Positions 1-8,590 of a stretch of 64,000 bases of DNA are shown one piece after another. The notes under the pieces were generated by a model. That model made no database searches and was not told the DNA's origin. It was given only the letters and a program-made list of their open reading frames with translations. Both the position numbers and the translations under genes were made by a program. Within the stretch, counting starts at the first letter, position 1. Every line of letters starts with the position of its first letter. This DNA is from Streptomyces sp. NBC_00271. Its GTDB lineage: Bacteria > Actinomycetota > Actinomycetes > Streptomycetales > Streptomycetaceae. The stretch is taken from NCBI RefSeq assembly GCF_036178845.1, contig NZ_CP108070.1, forward strand, positions 11,718,001 to 11,782,000, read 5' to 3'.

Positions 1-927
1 CGTGAAGGCTCCTCGGTTCCTCAGCAGCAGTTGATACGCGACTTCGCGAAGTCCCGGGCCAAAGCACTCAAGGACATCAAGGCCCGGTTGCCGATGCGGC
101 AGCGGGCCGGTATGCCCCGGTACAAGAAAAAGCACCAGGACGCCCCCAGCCTGAATTACACCCGGCGTGGCTTCCGTCTCAAAAACGGTCGTCTGCACCT
201 GGCCGGGGGCATCGCGGTGACGGTGGTGTGGTCGCGGGACCTGCCCGAACCTCCGTCCAGCGTCCGCGTGTACCGCGAGGGCACCGGAGCGTGGTACGCG
301 TCCTTTGTCGTCCCGGCCGTGACCGGGGCCCTGCCGGAGACCGGCGCAGTGATCGGTATCGACTGGGGTGTCAAGGAGACCGCGACCACCACCAGCGACG
401 AGCACGACCTTCCCCACCCCCAGCACGGGAAGAACGCCGCCCAGCGCCTCGCCCGCTACCAGCGGATGATGTCCCGCCGTCGTCCCCCGGAGGGCAGGGC
501 TGCCTCGAAGGGCTACCGCACCGCGCAGGCCCAGGCCGCGAAGCTGCACAAGAAGGTGGCACGGCAGCGTCAGGACGCTGCCCGCAAGTGGGCCAAGAAG
601 GTCGTCCGCGACCATGACGCTGTGGCGGTCGAGGACTTCCGCCCCAAGTTCCTCGCGAAGTCGACCATGGCCCGCAAGGCCGCTGACGCCGCGATCGGAG
701 CGACGAAGGCCGCGTTGGTCGAGATGGCCCGCAAGCACGGCCGGACCGTGCATCTGGTACACCCCGCGCGCACCACGATGGACTGTGCGCAGTGCGGAGC
801 GAGAACCAAGCACGCACTGCCTCTTTCCGAAAGGACGTATACCTGCACCGCGTGCGGAGTCGTGAGCCCTCGGGACAAGAACTCCGCCCGCGTGATGCTG
901 GTCCGGGCTGGTCTGCAACCCGGCTAG
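1..927 (+). CDS. tnpB: TnpB-like RuvC nuclease, 5' end outside window
   Basis: This is the C-terminal three quarters of an IS200/IS605-type TnpB, an RNA-guided nuclease of transposon origin. The frame is open from base 1, so the start lies outside the window. Visible are the RuvC motifs GIDWGVKE (first Asp), VAVEDFRPK (Glu) and SPRDKNSARVM (last Asp), plus a zinc finger of the CxxC...CxxC type (CAQCG, CTACG). A second copy with roughly 80 percent identity by eye lies at 61140-62341 on the same strand. The two are therefore diverged relatives, not a recent duplication. No tnpA is visible beside it. Confidence 0.88.
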   Translation, partial: REGSSVPQQQLIRDFAKSRAKALKDIKARLPMRQRAGMPRYKKKHQDAPSLNYTRRGFRLKNGRLHLAGGIAVTVVWSRDLPEPPSSVRVYREGTGAWYASFVVPAVTGALPETGAVIGIDWGVKETATTTSDEHDLPHPQHGKNAAQRLARYQRMMSRRRPPEGRAASKGYRTAQAQAAKLHKKVARQRQDAARKWAKKVVRDHDAVAVEDFRPKFLAKSTMARKAADAAIGATKAALVEMARKHGRTVHLVHPARTTMDCAQCGARTKHALPLSERTYTCTACGVVSPRDKNSARVMLVRAGLQPG

Positions 928-1034
928 TGCTGATCGTGCAAGACCTGCACCCCCGCCGGGGGGCAGGCGACGTGAGCTAGGAATCCCCCTGCTTTAGCCG
1001 GGGGAGGCGTCAACACCATCGGCTTCGCAGCCTG
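928..1034 (+). ncRNA. Right end of TnpB element and candidate omega-RNA 3' end plus guide
   Basis: The sequence after the tnpB stop is conserved with that after the copy at 61140-62341. It ends in a hairpin around 981-1007 (CCCCCTGCTTTAGCCGGGGG) followed by GAGGCGTCAAC. In the IS605 family the omega RNA runs through the tnpB 3' end and right end, and the guide is the flanking DNA. On that basis the element would end near 1014 and the guide would start at 1015. The conserved hairpin is seen; the RNA and guide boundary are inferred. Confidence 0.5.
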
Positions 1035-1180
1035 ACCCGCAGGTCCACAGGCCTGCCTGCCGGACGGGTGAAGTGCCAGGAGCGGTACCGCATTCCCGCA
1101 CCGAAGGATAAGAAACCCATAAATTTCGGGTGCATGGCGGTGTGTTGCCGGGGAACTCGCTGCATCGGAGGTTGATAACT

Positions 1181-1351
1181 ATGGTTCCCCTGCTTCTCGT
1201 TCTTCTGCTTGCGCTGGTTCTCTTCGGTGCCGGTTTCGCGCTGAAGGCTCTGTGGATCGTGGCCGTGATCGTGCTGGCCGTGTGGCTGCTCGGTTTCGTC
1301 ATGCGTTCCGCCGGAACCGGCGGCGGCCGTGGCCGTTGGTACCGCTGGTAG
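1181..1351 (+). CDS. Small hydrophobic membrane protein (56 aa)
   Basis: A 56-residue protein with two nearly contiguous hydrophobic segments (about residues 2-20 and 22-39) and a short basic Gly/Arg tail ending RGRWYRW. It matches the widespread Streptomyces family annotated only as hydrophobic protein. Function is unknown; location is probably the cytoplasmic membrane. The start at 1181 is chosen over the upstream in-frame ATG because GGAG at 1167-1170 lies ten bases ahead and hydrophobic sequence begins at once. A perfect hairpin follows at 1381-1410. Confidence 0.75.
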   Translation: MVPLLLVLLLALVLFGAGFALKALWIVAVIVLAVWLLGFVMRSAGTGGGRGRWYRW

Positions 1352-1380
1352 CGAACAGCAATTCCACCCCCTGGTGCGGG

Positions 1381-1410
1381 GCGGCCCCGGACGTCAACGT
1401 CCGGGGCCGC
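1381..1410 (+). terminator. Perfect 14-bp stem hairpin
   Basis: GCGGCCCCGGACGT, a two-base loop, then its exact complement, 30 bases after the small hydrophobic gene. There is no T tract, as is common for Streptomyces terminators. It lies between this gene and the convergent NmrA-type gene, so it may serve both. Confidence 0.6.
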
Positions 1411-1679
1411 CCCGCCCGCATGTGACTCTTGTGTAAAAATGCCGGCGCCGGTGCGCGGGTGGCGGGGAGCGGGGCAGGAGAACGGTGTGGCCGGGAGGCC
1501 CGCTGTGCGCGCCCGGAACCGCGCACCTCCAACACGGCGGACTTCCCGGGCACACTCGGCCGCATGCCTCGGGCAGAGCGTGGATCACCCCGGGCCGGGG
1601 CGTTCGAGGCGCTGAGGGCTCGACGCCGCCAGCTCGGCACACGGTGGCGCCGCCTTTCAGCGGACCGGCAGGGCCGTTG

Positions 1680-2534
1680 TCATGGTGTCGTTGAGAAGGT
1701 GTTTTCGGCCCAGTCGGCGAACGACGTCCAGCGCAGACGGGGAGGGGCGGCGTGCAGCGCCGGCAGGTCGACGCGGTAGCCGGGGCCACGCAGGAACGTC
1801 CACATCGCCCGCATGTCGTCGTTGCCGATCTCGTCGAGCTGTACTTCGTGGTGGCGGACGGTCGCACCGACTGCCGTGCTCAACGCGGCTGCCATGTCAT
1901 CGGGCGTGGGGGCGTCGCCGGCCAGCTCGATGCGCTGCCCGGCGAACGCGTCGGGCGCGGCGAAGACGGCGGCAGCGAACTCGCCCAGATCGGGGCGTGC
2001 CAGTTGCTGCAGCGGACGGTCCGGTGGCAGGGGCAGATCGAGCACCCCCTGGCGGATCCGGTCCTCGCCGCCGAGGGCGTTGTCGAAGAAGTAGGTGGGC
2101 CCCAGGATCGTGTAGGGCACCTCGCCTGCGGCCAGTTCCCGCTCGATGACGGCCTTGGTCTCGAAGTGCGGTACGCCCGTGTCCTGGTCGGCACCTGCCA
2201 CGGAACTGAAGACCAGGTGTGGCACACGAGCATGACGGGCGGCGGCGAGAATGGTCCGGCCCTGTGCGATCTCGGCGGCCGGTCCTGACTCGAAGGGCGT
2301 GGTCATCGCGAACACACCGGCTACGCCCCGCATGGCTGAGGCCAGGGACTCGCGGTCCATGAGATCCCCGCCCACCACCTCGACGCCGCGGGCGGCCAGG
2401 GCGCGGGCCGCAGTGGATCGAGGGTTGCGGACCAGGCCACGGACGGCGGCGCCGCGGGACAGCAACGCGCTGACGACGGCGCCGCCCTGTCCTCCGGTCG
2501 CTCCGAGAACCAGTACCGACTGGTCGACATTCAT
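1680..2534 (-). CDS. NmrA-like NAD(P)-binding protein
   Basis: A 284-residue atypical short-chain dehydrogenase of the NmrA/HSCARG type, which binds NAD(P) and acts as a redox sensor or reductase. The dinucleotide motif GATGGQGG is at about residues 11-18, and FSSVAGAD and the PTYFFDN region match the family. The ATG at 2534 has AAGGAG about ten bases upstream; longer frames carry only low-complexity sequence. It is divergent from the DUF5996 gene starting at 2754. The substrate cannot be told from sequence. Confidence 0.85.
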   Translation of the reverse strand: MNVDQSVLVLGATGGQGGAVVSALLSRGAAVRGLVRNPRSTAARALAARGVEVVGGDLMDRESLASAMRGVAGVFAMTTPFESGPAAEIAQGRTILAAARHARVPHLVFSSVAGADQDTGVPHFETKAVIERELAAGEVPYTILGPTYFFDNALGGEDRIRQGVLDLPLPPDRPLQQLARPDLGEFAAAVFAAPDAFAGQRIELAGDAPTPDDMAAALSTAVGATVRHHEVQLDEIGNDDMRAMWTFLRGPGYRVDLPALHAAPPRLRWTSFADWAENTFSTTP

Positions 2535-2753
2535 GGGGAAGGCTCCTTTCGGTCGGCCCCGGAGGGCCTCGCCGCGGGTGGGACTGAGCCGCTGGATCAC
2601 TGCTTGCGATGCGGGCGCACGGCTGCTCGTGGAGCATGCAAGCGTCCCGGTCCGGTGGCCGGTGAGGCGCGCCGGGGGCCTGCCGGGTTGCCTGATTCCT
2701 CGGCTGAGGGCAGCGTGGTCGGTGTCGGCCGGTTGTCCCGGGAGGAGTGTGCT

Positions 2754-3701
2754 GTGGCCGTGATCTCCGATGGGGCGTCGCAGGCGACGTGGCCGCGGCT
2801 GCGCGTCGCCGACTGGACCGAGACCCGGGACACACTGCACATGTGGGCCCAGATCGTCGGCAAGATCCGGCTGGCCCACGCGCCCCTGGTCAATCACTGG
2901 TGGCAGGTCACCTTCTATGTCAGCCCGTGCGGCCTCACCACGTCGGCGATCCCCTACCGCTCAGGGGTCTTCGACATCGAGTTCGACTTCCTCGACCATC
3001 AGCTGCGTATCCGTGGCAGCGACGGCGCCCACCGCAGCGTGGCCCTGGAGCCGAGGCCGGTGGCCGACTTCTACCGCGAGACGATGCGGGCCCTGAGTGA
3101 GCTGGGAATCGAGACGAAGATCCAGGCGTCTCCCAACGAGGTGGAGCCGGCGATCCCCTTCGACGAGGACCAGCGGCACACTTCCTACGACCCGAGGGCC
3201 GCGCAGCTCTTCTGGCGGCAGTTGCTGCAGGCCAACCGGGCGCTGGGGGAGTTCCGCTCGTACTTCGTCGGCAAGGTGAGCCCGGTGCACTTCTTCTGGG
3301 GCGGCATGGACATGGCCTGCACGAGGTTCTCCGGACGGGTGGCGCCGCCGTATCCCGGCAGCGCCCCGAACTGCGGTGACTGGGTGATGGTGGAGGGCTA
3401 CTCCCGCGAGTTGAGCAGCTGTGGTTTCTGGCCCGGCGGCGGTGAAGAGGGAGCCTTCTACTCGTACGCCTATCCCGAGCCGGGTGGCTTCGCCGGCCAC
3501 CCGGTCACCCCGGCCGACGCGTTCTACAGCTCTGACTTCAGCCAGTTCCTTCTGCCGTACGAGGCGGTGCGCACCGCGGCCGACCCGGACCGGGCACTGG
3601 CCGGTTTCCTGCACACGACCTACGAGGCGGCCGCGGAGCACGGCGGCTGGGACCGGGCGGCCCTGGAAGAGGACCCGAACCGGTGGCGAAAGTACCGGTA
3701 G
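2754..3701 (+). CDS. DUF5996 family protein
   Basis: A 315-residue soluble protein matching the actinobacterial DUF5996 family: WPRLRVADWTETRDTLHMWAQ near the N-terminus, a central FFWGGMDMACTRFSGR block, and a C-terminal FSQFLLPYEAVR block. No biochemical function is known. The GTG at 2754 is preferred because GGAGGAG lies at 2741-2747 and family similarity begins right after it. Upstream in-frame sequence is compositionally shadow-like. Confidence 0.82.
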   Translation: MAVISDGASQATWPRLRVADWTETRDTLHMWAQIVGKIRLAHAPLVNHWWQVTFYVSPCGLTTSAIPYRSGVFDIEFDFLDHQLRIRGSDGAHRSVALEPRPVADFYRETMRALSELGIETKIQASPNEVEPAIPFDEDQRHTSYDPRAAQLFWRQLLQANRALGEFRSYFVGKVSPVHFFWGGMDMACTRFSGRVAPPYPGSAPNCGDWVMVEGYSRELSSCGFWPGGGEEGAFYSYAYPEPGGFAGHPVTPADAFYSSDFSQFLLPYEAVRTAADPDRALAGFLHTTYEAAAEHGGWDRAALEEDPNRWRKYR

Positions 3702-3758
3702 AGGGGCGGGCGTGTTGGGGGCGGGTGCGCTCTCGGTATGCGGCCGGACGGTTCGTGA

Positions 3759-3817
3759 CGTACACGGACGGCAGCGTCATCGCCAGCAGGACCGTCCAGG
3801 GGACAGGACCGAGGGCG
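3759..3817 (-). pseudogene. Fragment duplicated from the membrane-protein gene at 7253-7762
   Basis: About 59 bases here match 7588-7646 with only a few differences, covering the codons for MTLPSVY and the preceding membrane segment. No flanking similarity was seen on either side. It is a short orphan copy of the downstream gene within the 420-base gap 3702-4123, in which no other gene was seen. Confidence 0.6.
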
Positions 3818-4123
3818 CCGCGCCGACCACCTCGAAGTGCCTGAGGGATGCCCGTCGCTGTCCCCCAGACGCGGGAGTTGCACCGCTACCTGCGCCGGCG
3901 CAGCCGGAATGCTCGGCACCCCGACGTCCCGGCCGCCCAGCGATGCGAGAGCGCCCGCGTCCGCGGCGAGGAATGCATCCGCTGGGGCGGACGACCACTC
4001 GCCGCCTGAACGTACGACCCGGTGTTCGCGCCCGATCACACCAGGAGCGCGGCAAGGTTGTGACGTGGTTCACAAAGAAAGGGTGACAGGGTGTTGTCGC
4101 GGGCGGCTGCGACTGTCGGCGGC

Positions 4124-5056
4124 ATGACGATCACAGATGAGGACTGTCTCCCCGAGACCCTGGCGTTCAACGAGCACTTTGAGGCTGCCGCCGTGAGCCG
4201 TCCGGCTCGAGGGCAGGTGCCGAGCCCAGCCGTGCTGGCGCTCCTGCGGCGCAACCGGCTCGGCGGTGACACGCCACCGGTAAGACTGCCGCACGGGCGG
4301 GACCGCGTTGTTGAGGGCGGAGTGAAGGTACGGGTCTTCGTGCCGGACCATGCCGACGGCGTGTACCTGCACATCCACGGAGGCGGCTGGGCGTTCGGGT
4401 CCGCGGACGGACAGGACGAGCGGCTCTGGCGGCTCGCCGAGCAGGCGCGGCTGGCCGTGGTGAGCGTGGAGTACCGCCTCGCGCCGGAACACCCGTTCCC
4501 CGCCGGGCCCGACGACTGCGAAGCGGCTGCCCGATGGCTGGCGAAACACGCCGCGGCCGAGTTCGGTACCGAACGGCTGCTGATCGGCGGTGAATCGGCC
4601 GGTGCCCATCTCAGCGTCGTGACGCTGCTGCGCCTTCGTGACCGGTACGGCATCACCGGCGCGTTTCGGGCGGCCCACCTGCTCTTCGGCCCCTATGACC
4701 TGTCGATGACACCAAGCCAGCGGTCGTTTGGCTCCCGACAACTGCTGAGCAACACCGACGCGATCCGGGGCAGCTATGAGCTGTTCACGCCAGGGATGGG
4801 GCAGGAGCAGCGCCGCGCTCCCGAGGTGTCGCCCCTGTTCGCGAACCTGACCAGGTTGCCGCCTGCCCGGATCGTCGTCGGCACCGAGGATCCGCTGCTG
4901 GACGACTCGCTGTTCCTGGCCCAACGGTGGCAGGCGGCGGGCGCGCCTGTGCAGCTCGGCGTCGTCGCCGGCGCGATGCACGGCTTCACTCTGTTCCCCC
5001 TGACCATCACCGAGCGGGAACTGCGGCGCGAGCGGGATTTCCTGGCCGCTGCGTGA
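4124..5056 (+). CDS. Alpha/beta hydrolase of the hormone-sensitive-lipase type
   Basis: A 310-residue probable carboxylesterase. It has the HSL-family oxyanion motif HGGGW (about residue 85), the nucleophile elbow GESAG (about 155-159), the acid motif GTEDPLLDD (about 250) and the final His in AMHGF (about 286), so the catalytic triad is complete. The start at 4124 (MTITDEDC) is chosen over 4091 because family similarity begins there; no strong ribosome site is visible. The WYL regulator follows after 16 bases and may be co-transcribed. Confidence 0.85.
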   Translation: MTITDEDCLPETLAFNEHFEAAAVSRPARGQVPSPAVLALLRRNRLGGDTPPVRLPHGRDRVVEGGVKVRVFVPDHADGVYLHIHGGGWAFGSADGQDERLWRLAEQARLAVVSVEYRLAPEHPFPAGPDDCEAAARWLAKHAAAEFGTERLLIGGESAGAHLSVVTLLRLRDRYGITGAFRAAHLLFGPYDLSMTPSQRSFGSRQLLSNTDAIRGSYELFTPGMGQEQRRAPEVSPLFANLTRLPPARIVVGTEDPLLDDSLFLAQRWQAAGAPVQLGVVAGAMHGFTLFPLTITERELRRERDFLAAA

Positions 5057-5072
5057 CGGTAGCGTCGGCGGC

Positions 5073-5792
5073 ATGAACCGAACTGCCCGGCTGTACGCGC
5101 TGGTGGAGGACTTGCGCGCGGTGGCGCCGCGGCCGCTGACGGTCGCGGTGCTCGCCACGCGGTTCGAGATCAGCACACGCACGGTGCAGCGTGACCTGCA
5201 ATCCCTGTTGGAGACCGGTGTCCCGGTGCGCTCCATACCGGGGCGAGGCGGCGGTTGGTCGATCGACCCGGAGATGACCCTGCCCCCGGTCCGCCTCACC
5301 GCCGACGAAGCCGCGGCACTGATTACTGCGCTCGCCGCGGTTGACGCCTCCACCCCCTACGTCGGTGCGGCCCGCACGGCGGCCCAGAAGATTGCGGCCT
5401 CGATGACCGGCCCCGCCTCGGCGGCGGCGCAGGAACTCGCCGCACGGATCGTTACCCTGCCGACGCGCAGCGACTGCGCGGTCCGTACCGCGGTGGAGCA
5501 GGCCCTCGCCAACAACCTGGTGTTGCGGCTGTCCTATACCGACGCGGCCGGACACGAAAGCGACCGCGTCGTGGAACCGGCCGGATTGCTCACCGCCGAC
5601 GGCCGCTGGTACCTCATCGCCTGGTGCCGTACACGCCGGGCGGGCCGGGGTTTCCGGCTGGACCGGATCGCAGCAGCGGCTCCGACCAGTGAACAGGCAC
5701 AGCCGCATAGCCTGACCGAGCTACTGCTCGGCTCGGCCGCCGTCGGCGCAGTACAACCCACTGCACTGACCTCATTCAGACCTCCGTCATGA
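5073..5792 (+). CDS. HTH-WYL domain transcriptional regulator
   Basis: A 239-residue YafY-type regulator. The N-terminal winged helix-turn-helix spans about residues 5-60 (TVAVLATRFEISTRTVQRDLQ). A WYL domain follows at about 135-200, with RWYLIAWC and RGFRLDRI marking the ligand-binding part. These proteins bind DNA, and the WYL domain senses a nucleic-acid or nucleotide-like ligand. It lies 16 bases after the esterase gene on the same strand, so it probably controls that gene or the convergent MBL gene. Confidence 0.85.
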   Translation: MNRTARLYALVEDLRAVAPRPLTVAVLATRFEISTRTVQRDLQSLLETGVPVRSIPGRGGGWSIDPEMTLPPVRLTADEAAALITALAAVDASTPYVGAARTAAQKIAASMTGPASAAAQELAARIVTLPTRSDCAVRTAVEQALANNLVLRLSYTDAAGHESDRVVEPAGLLTADGRWYLIAWCRTRRAGRGFRLDRIAAAAPTSEQAQPHSLTELLLGSAAVGAVQPTALTSFRPPS

Positions 5793-5799
5793 GAATCGA

Positions 5800-6852
5800 T
5801 CAGTGGATCGTGATGCTGGCGAATGCTTCTAGCAGGGCTATGTCGACGCCGTCGGCTTTGGTGCGGGCGAGCACGGTGTCGAACGCGGCGGGAGTGTTGT
5901 CGACTAGTTTGCGTTGCAGCAAAAGGCCCTCGTGAACCGGGCAGAAGAAGTCGTTCCAGTGGGTGGGGATGACCATGGCAGGCTGAACGGTGCCGATGGT
6001 CGCGTCGAGGAAGTTCTTGCTGAAACTTTGTTCGGCGCGTCCGAGACCGCCGATGCCGAGGAACAGGGCGTCAGCGTGAACTCCGGCGAGCGCGCCGGGG
6101 ATCCAGTTGGCTGAACCTTTGAACAGCATGCTCGTCTCTGGTGCCGCCACGAGGAAGTCGTAGGTGCCGCCCTCCTTGTATGCGCTGATGGGCGCGGGCT
6201 GCAGGAGGGGCTTGTCAATGGTCGCGCCCTCACCGCCCATCGGGTTGGGGGAGTGTTTGGAGGCGATGGTGCGCACCGTGAAGCTGCCCACCGTGACGGA
6301 TTTCTCCGGGTCCAGAAGTGCCAAGCGGTCCTCGGGGACGTTGCCGCCCCTGGCGATGTTCAACGTGGACGGTGAGCCGTAGACGGTGGCTTCTGTGCGG
6401 TTGGCGATGTAGGCGACGTCCAGCGCGTGGTCGTGGTGGGAGTGAGAGATGAAGATGGCGCGTACGCGGTCCGCGCCCACCTTGTCGAGTGCGGTGTCCA
6501 CTGCGTCGGGGTCGGTGGAGACCGGTCGGCCGAGCGCGGCATCGAGAAGGCCGGCCGGGGTGATGAAAGCGTCGATGAGGATCTGGGTGGTGCCGTCGTC
6601 GACGAGCATCATGGTGGTGCCGAATGAGGTCACCTTGACCGTGGCTCCACTTGGTCCGCCGGGGTCGTCCACGAGAAGGTCGCGGTAGTCGTTGAGGTCT
6701 CCGGAGTGGCGGATCTTGGTTTGCCACACAGCGCCCAGCGCCACGGCTGTTGTCAGTTTGAGTGCGAGGGCGATCGAGAGGATGGGGTGTTGCCGGACCG
6801 CTCCCGCCAGCCGTGCTCGTAGACCCGGGGCGAACCTGCTGGTGTCTGGCAT
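5800..6852 (-). CDS. MBL-fold metallo-hydrolase with N-terminal membrane anchor
   Basis: A 350-residue metallo-beta-lactamase-fold protein. The metal motif HSHHDH is at residues 137-142 and later ligands are plausible in ASKHSPNP and IPTHWNDFF. Residues 22-43 are hydrophobic after a basic stretch, which suggests a signal anchor with the hydrolase outside the membrane. GAGGAG lies just upstream of the ATG at 6852. It ends eight bases from the convergent WYL gene. The substrate is unknown. Confidence 0.83.
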   Translation of the reverse strand: MPDTSRFAPGLRARLAGAVRQHPILSIALALKLTTAVALGAVWQTKIRHSGDLNDYRDLLVDDPGGPSGATVKVTSFGTTMMLVDDGTTQILIDAFITPAGLLDAALGRPVSTDPDAVDTALDKVGADRVRAIFISHSHHDHALDVAYIANRTEATVYGSPSTLNIARGGNVPEDRLALLDPEKSVTVGSFTVRTIASKHSPNPMGGEGATIDKPLLQPAPISAYKEGGTYDFLVAAPETSMLFKGSANWIPGALAGVHADALFLGIGGLGRAEQSFSKNFLDATIGTVQPAMVIPTHWNDFFCPVHEGLLLQRKLVDNTPAAFDTVLARTKADGVDIALLEAFASITIH

Positions 6853-6961
6853 GAAGTCTCCTCGCTCATTCTCGCAGCGCTGTTACTGACCTTGGCGTTA
6901 TAGCGGCTGGGTCTTTGTCGGGCCTGGTGGCAGGGTCCGTCTTGGCTGGCAGCCCGGAAGT

Positions 6962-7186
6962 ATGCGGTATCCGGAGGAGGGCGGCCTGACCGCCGGGCAG
7001 CGCAAGCGCCGCGAAGAGGTGTGTATGCGGGCCGCTGACCTCTTCGAGGAGGACGTAAAAGTCCCGTGCGTCGCCCGGGAGTTGCGGGTGGGCGAGAAGT
7101 CGGTCGACCAGTGGCGCCGCGCTTGGGCGTCCGGCGGGCGGGAAGCGCTGCGTTCCCAGGGGCCGGCTCCGTCGGCAGCGTCTGGG
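6962..7186 (+). pseudogene. N-terminal remnant of an IS630-type transposase
   Basis: The start MRYPEEGGLTAGQRKRREEV and the helix-turn-helix stretch VARELRVGEKSVDQWRRAW match the N-terminal DNA-binding domain of IS630-family transposases. After about 75 codons the similarity ends (near GGREALRSQGP) and the frame runs antisense through the next gene. The DDE catalytic domain is missing, so this is a truncated relic. Confidence 0.65.
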
Positions 7187-7252
7187 GTGCGCCCGGTGAG
7201 CGCAGCCAGGAACCGTCGCCGGTCGTCTCCGCCGCGGGAAGGCAGGGCGGGT

Positions 7253-7762
7253 TCAGGCGTCCGGGCGGGCCGGCTGGGTGCTGTTGTCGGCGGCGGCCTT
7301 GGCGGTGGGCCACTGCGCCAGCGAGAGCATCCCCATCACCCGGCGGATGAGGTAGAAGGCCAGCGGCAGTTCGACACACGCCGCGAGCACCGCCGACAGC
7401 CACACCCCCGAGGTGCCGAAAGCGAGCGACACGTCGAACCACGCGTCGCAGATCAACAGCACCGCCGTCGTGGTCGCCGACACGATCACAGCGCGGTGCC
7501 GCAGCCACCCGAGCAGCGCCGTGGCCGCCATCGCGACCATGAGCAGGGCGTCGAACCCGACCCATGTCACGCGCCACTGGCGGACCTCGTACACGGACGG
7601 CAGCGTCATCGCCAGCAGGACCGTCCAGGGGACAAGGCCGAGGGCGCAGACGGTGAGCAGCTCCAGCGTGTGGCGCCGGTGCCGGCGTATCCGCTCGGGC
7701 AGATCGGCCGCGGCCGCCGGTGCCGCGGCTTTTTCCTGGGTGCTGGCTTGGGCGTCGCTCAC
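7253..7762 (-). CDS. Four-helix integral membrane protein
   Basis: A 169-residue protein with an Ala-rich cytoplasmic N-terminus, a basic RIRRHRRH stretch, and four hydrophobic segments (about residues 34-54, 67-87, 92-111, 119-141). No catalytic motif is visible and I do not recognise a named family. It resembles unnamed membrane proteins common in Streptomyces. A 59-base piece of the gene recurs at 3759-3817. Confidence 0.6.
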   Translation of the reverse strand: MSDAQASTQEKAAAPAAAADLPERIRRHRRHTLELLTVCALGLVPWTVLLAMTLPSVYEVRQWRVTWVGFDALLMVAMAATALLGWLRHRAVIVSATTTAVLLICDAWFDVSLAFGTSGVWLSAVLAACVELPLAFYLIRRVMGMLSLAQWPTAKAAADNSTQPARPDA

Positions 7763-8121
7763 GCAGGCTGCTCCGTTCTCGTCCGTCCCGGGCGGACAGC
7801 GGCGGGGTGCTCCGCCGGCATCGGGCGGTCAGGTGCCGGTGATGATCCAGCCCGGATCTGCCAGGCTAACCCGCACCCGTCCCGCCCCGGCTCCGGGCCC
7901 CTTGATGTGCCGCTTGATGTGCCGCGCGTCCGCAGCAGAGCTGCCGTCGTCCGTCAAGTCCCGAGTTCTCCTGCCACGCATTCCAGGGGCATGACTCCTT
8001 TCGTCCGCCGGTGCCTAATGGAGATGCGGGCCCGTTCAACAGCAGCTGGCCCTCACCGAATGGCCGCGAATTTCCAGGACTGTTCGGAAACCCTGATTAT
8101 TTCTCACGGAGGAGAATTCCC
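7763..8121. other. 359-base gap without a gene
   Basis: No coding frame was seen. Near 7901-7925 the 12-mer CTTGATGTGCCG occurs twice in tandem. The last 20 bases hold the GGAGGAG ribosome site of the secreted-protein gene at 8122. Confidence 0.5.
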
Positions 8122-8505
8122 ATGACCCGCACTTCCCGTACTCAGCGCCTTGTGATGCTTGCCGCCTCGACCGCCCTGGCGGCGGGAGGCGCGCTGGTAC
8201 CCTCCAGCGCTTTCGCCGCCCCGGCGACGCCGCACACCGGGCCCGTGGCCGCGGTCACGGCAAGCCACCAGGGCCACCAGGCCGCCGAGATCACGGGGCT
8301 GGTCAAGAACAGTACGACCACCATCACCAAGACGACGGTCAAGAAGGAACTGACCACCAACGGCCTCAAGATCACCAAGATCACCAAGACGACCAAAATA
8401 ACCAAGAATTCCAAGGGTGTCGTGATCAAGAAGGTCGTCACGACGACCAAGAATGTCAAGTTCATCAAAATCGCTGGAAACAACGGCAACAACAATAATG
8501 AATAG
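8122..8505 (+). CDS. Secreted Lys/Thr-rich small protein
   Basis: A 127-residue protein with a Sec signal peptide: a basic start TRTSRTQR, a hydrophobic core to about residue 27, and a likely cut after SSAFA. The mature chain is built from repeated Thr, Lys, Ile and Val steps (TTTITKTTVKK, ITKITKTTKITK, KKVVTTTKNVKF) and ends in an Asn/Gly tail (GNNGNNNNE). The alternating beta-branched and Lys pattern suggests an extended, strongly basic beta structure. The family was not recognised. GGAGGAG precedes the ATG and a strong hairpin follows at 8541-8580. Confidence 0.72.
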   Translation: MTRTSRTQRLVMLAASTALAAGGALVPSSAFAAPATPHTGPVAAVTASHQGHQAAEITGLVKNSTTTITKTTVKKELTTNGLKITKITKTTKITKNSKGVVIKKVVTTTKNVKFIKIAGNNGNNNNE

Positions 8506-8540
8506 CAGCCGCTAGGACCGGGCTGAAGAACGTCGTCCGG

Positions 8541-8580
8541 GCGGTGCGGGGTGCGCGGTGAGCCGCGTACCCCGCACCGC
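8541..8580 (+). terminator. 18-bp stem hairpin between convergent genes
   Basis: GCGGTGCGGGGTGCGCGG pairs with CCGCGTACCCCGCACCGC with one mismatch around a TGAG loop. It sits 36 bases after the secreted-protein stop and ten bases before the end of the opposing SDR gene, so it can act for both. Confidence 0.65.
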
Positions 8581-8590
8581 TGTGCCGTTT

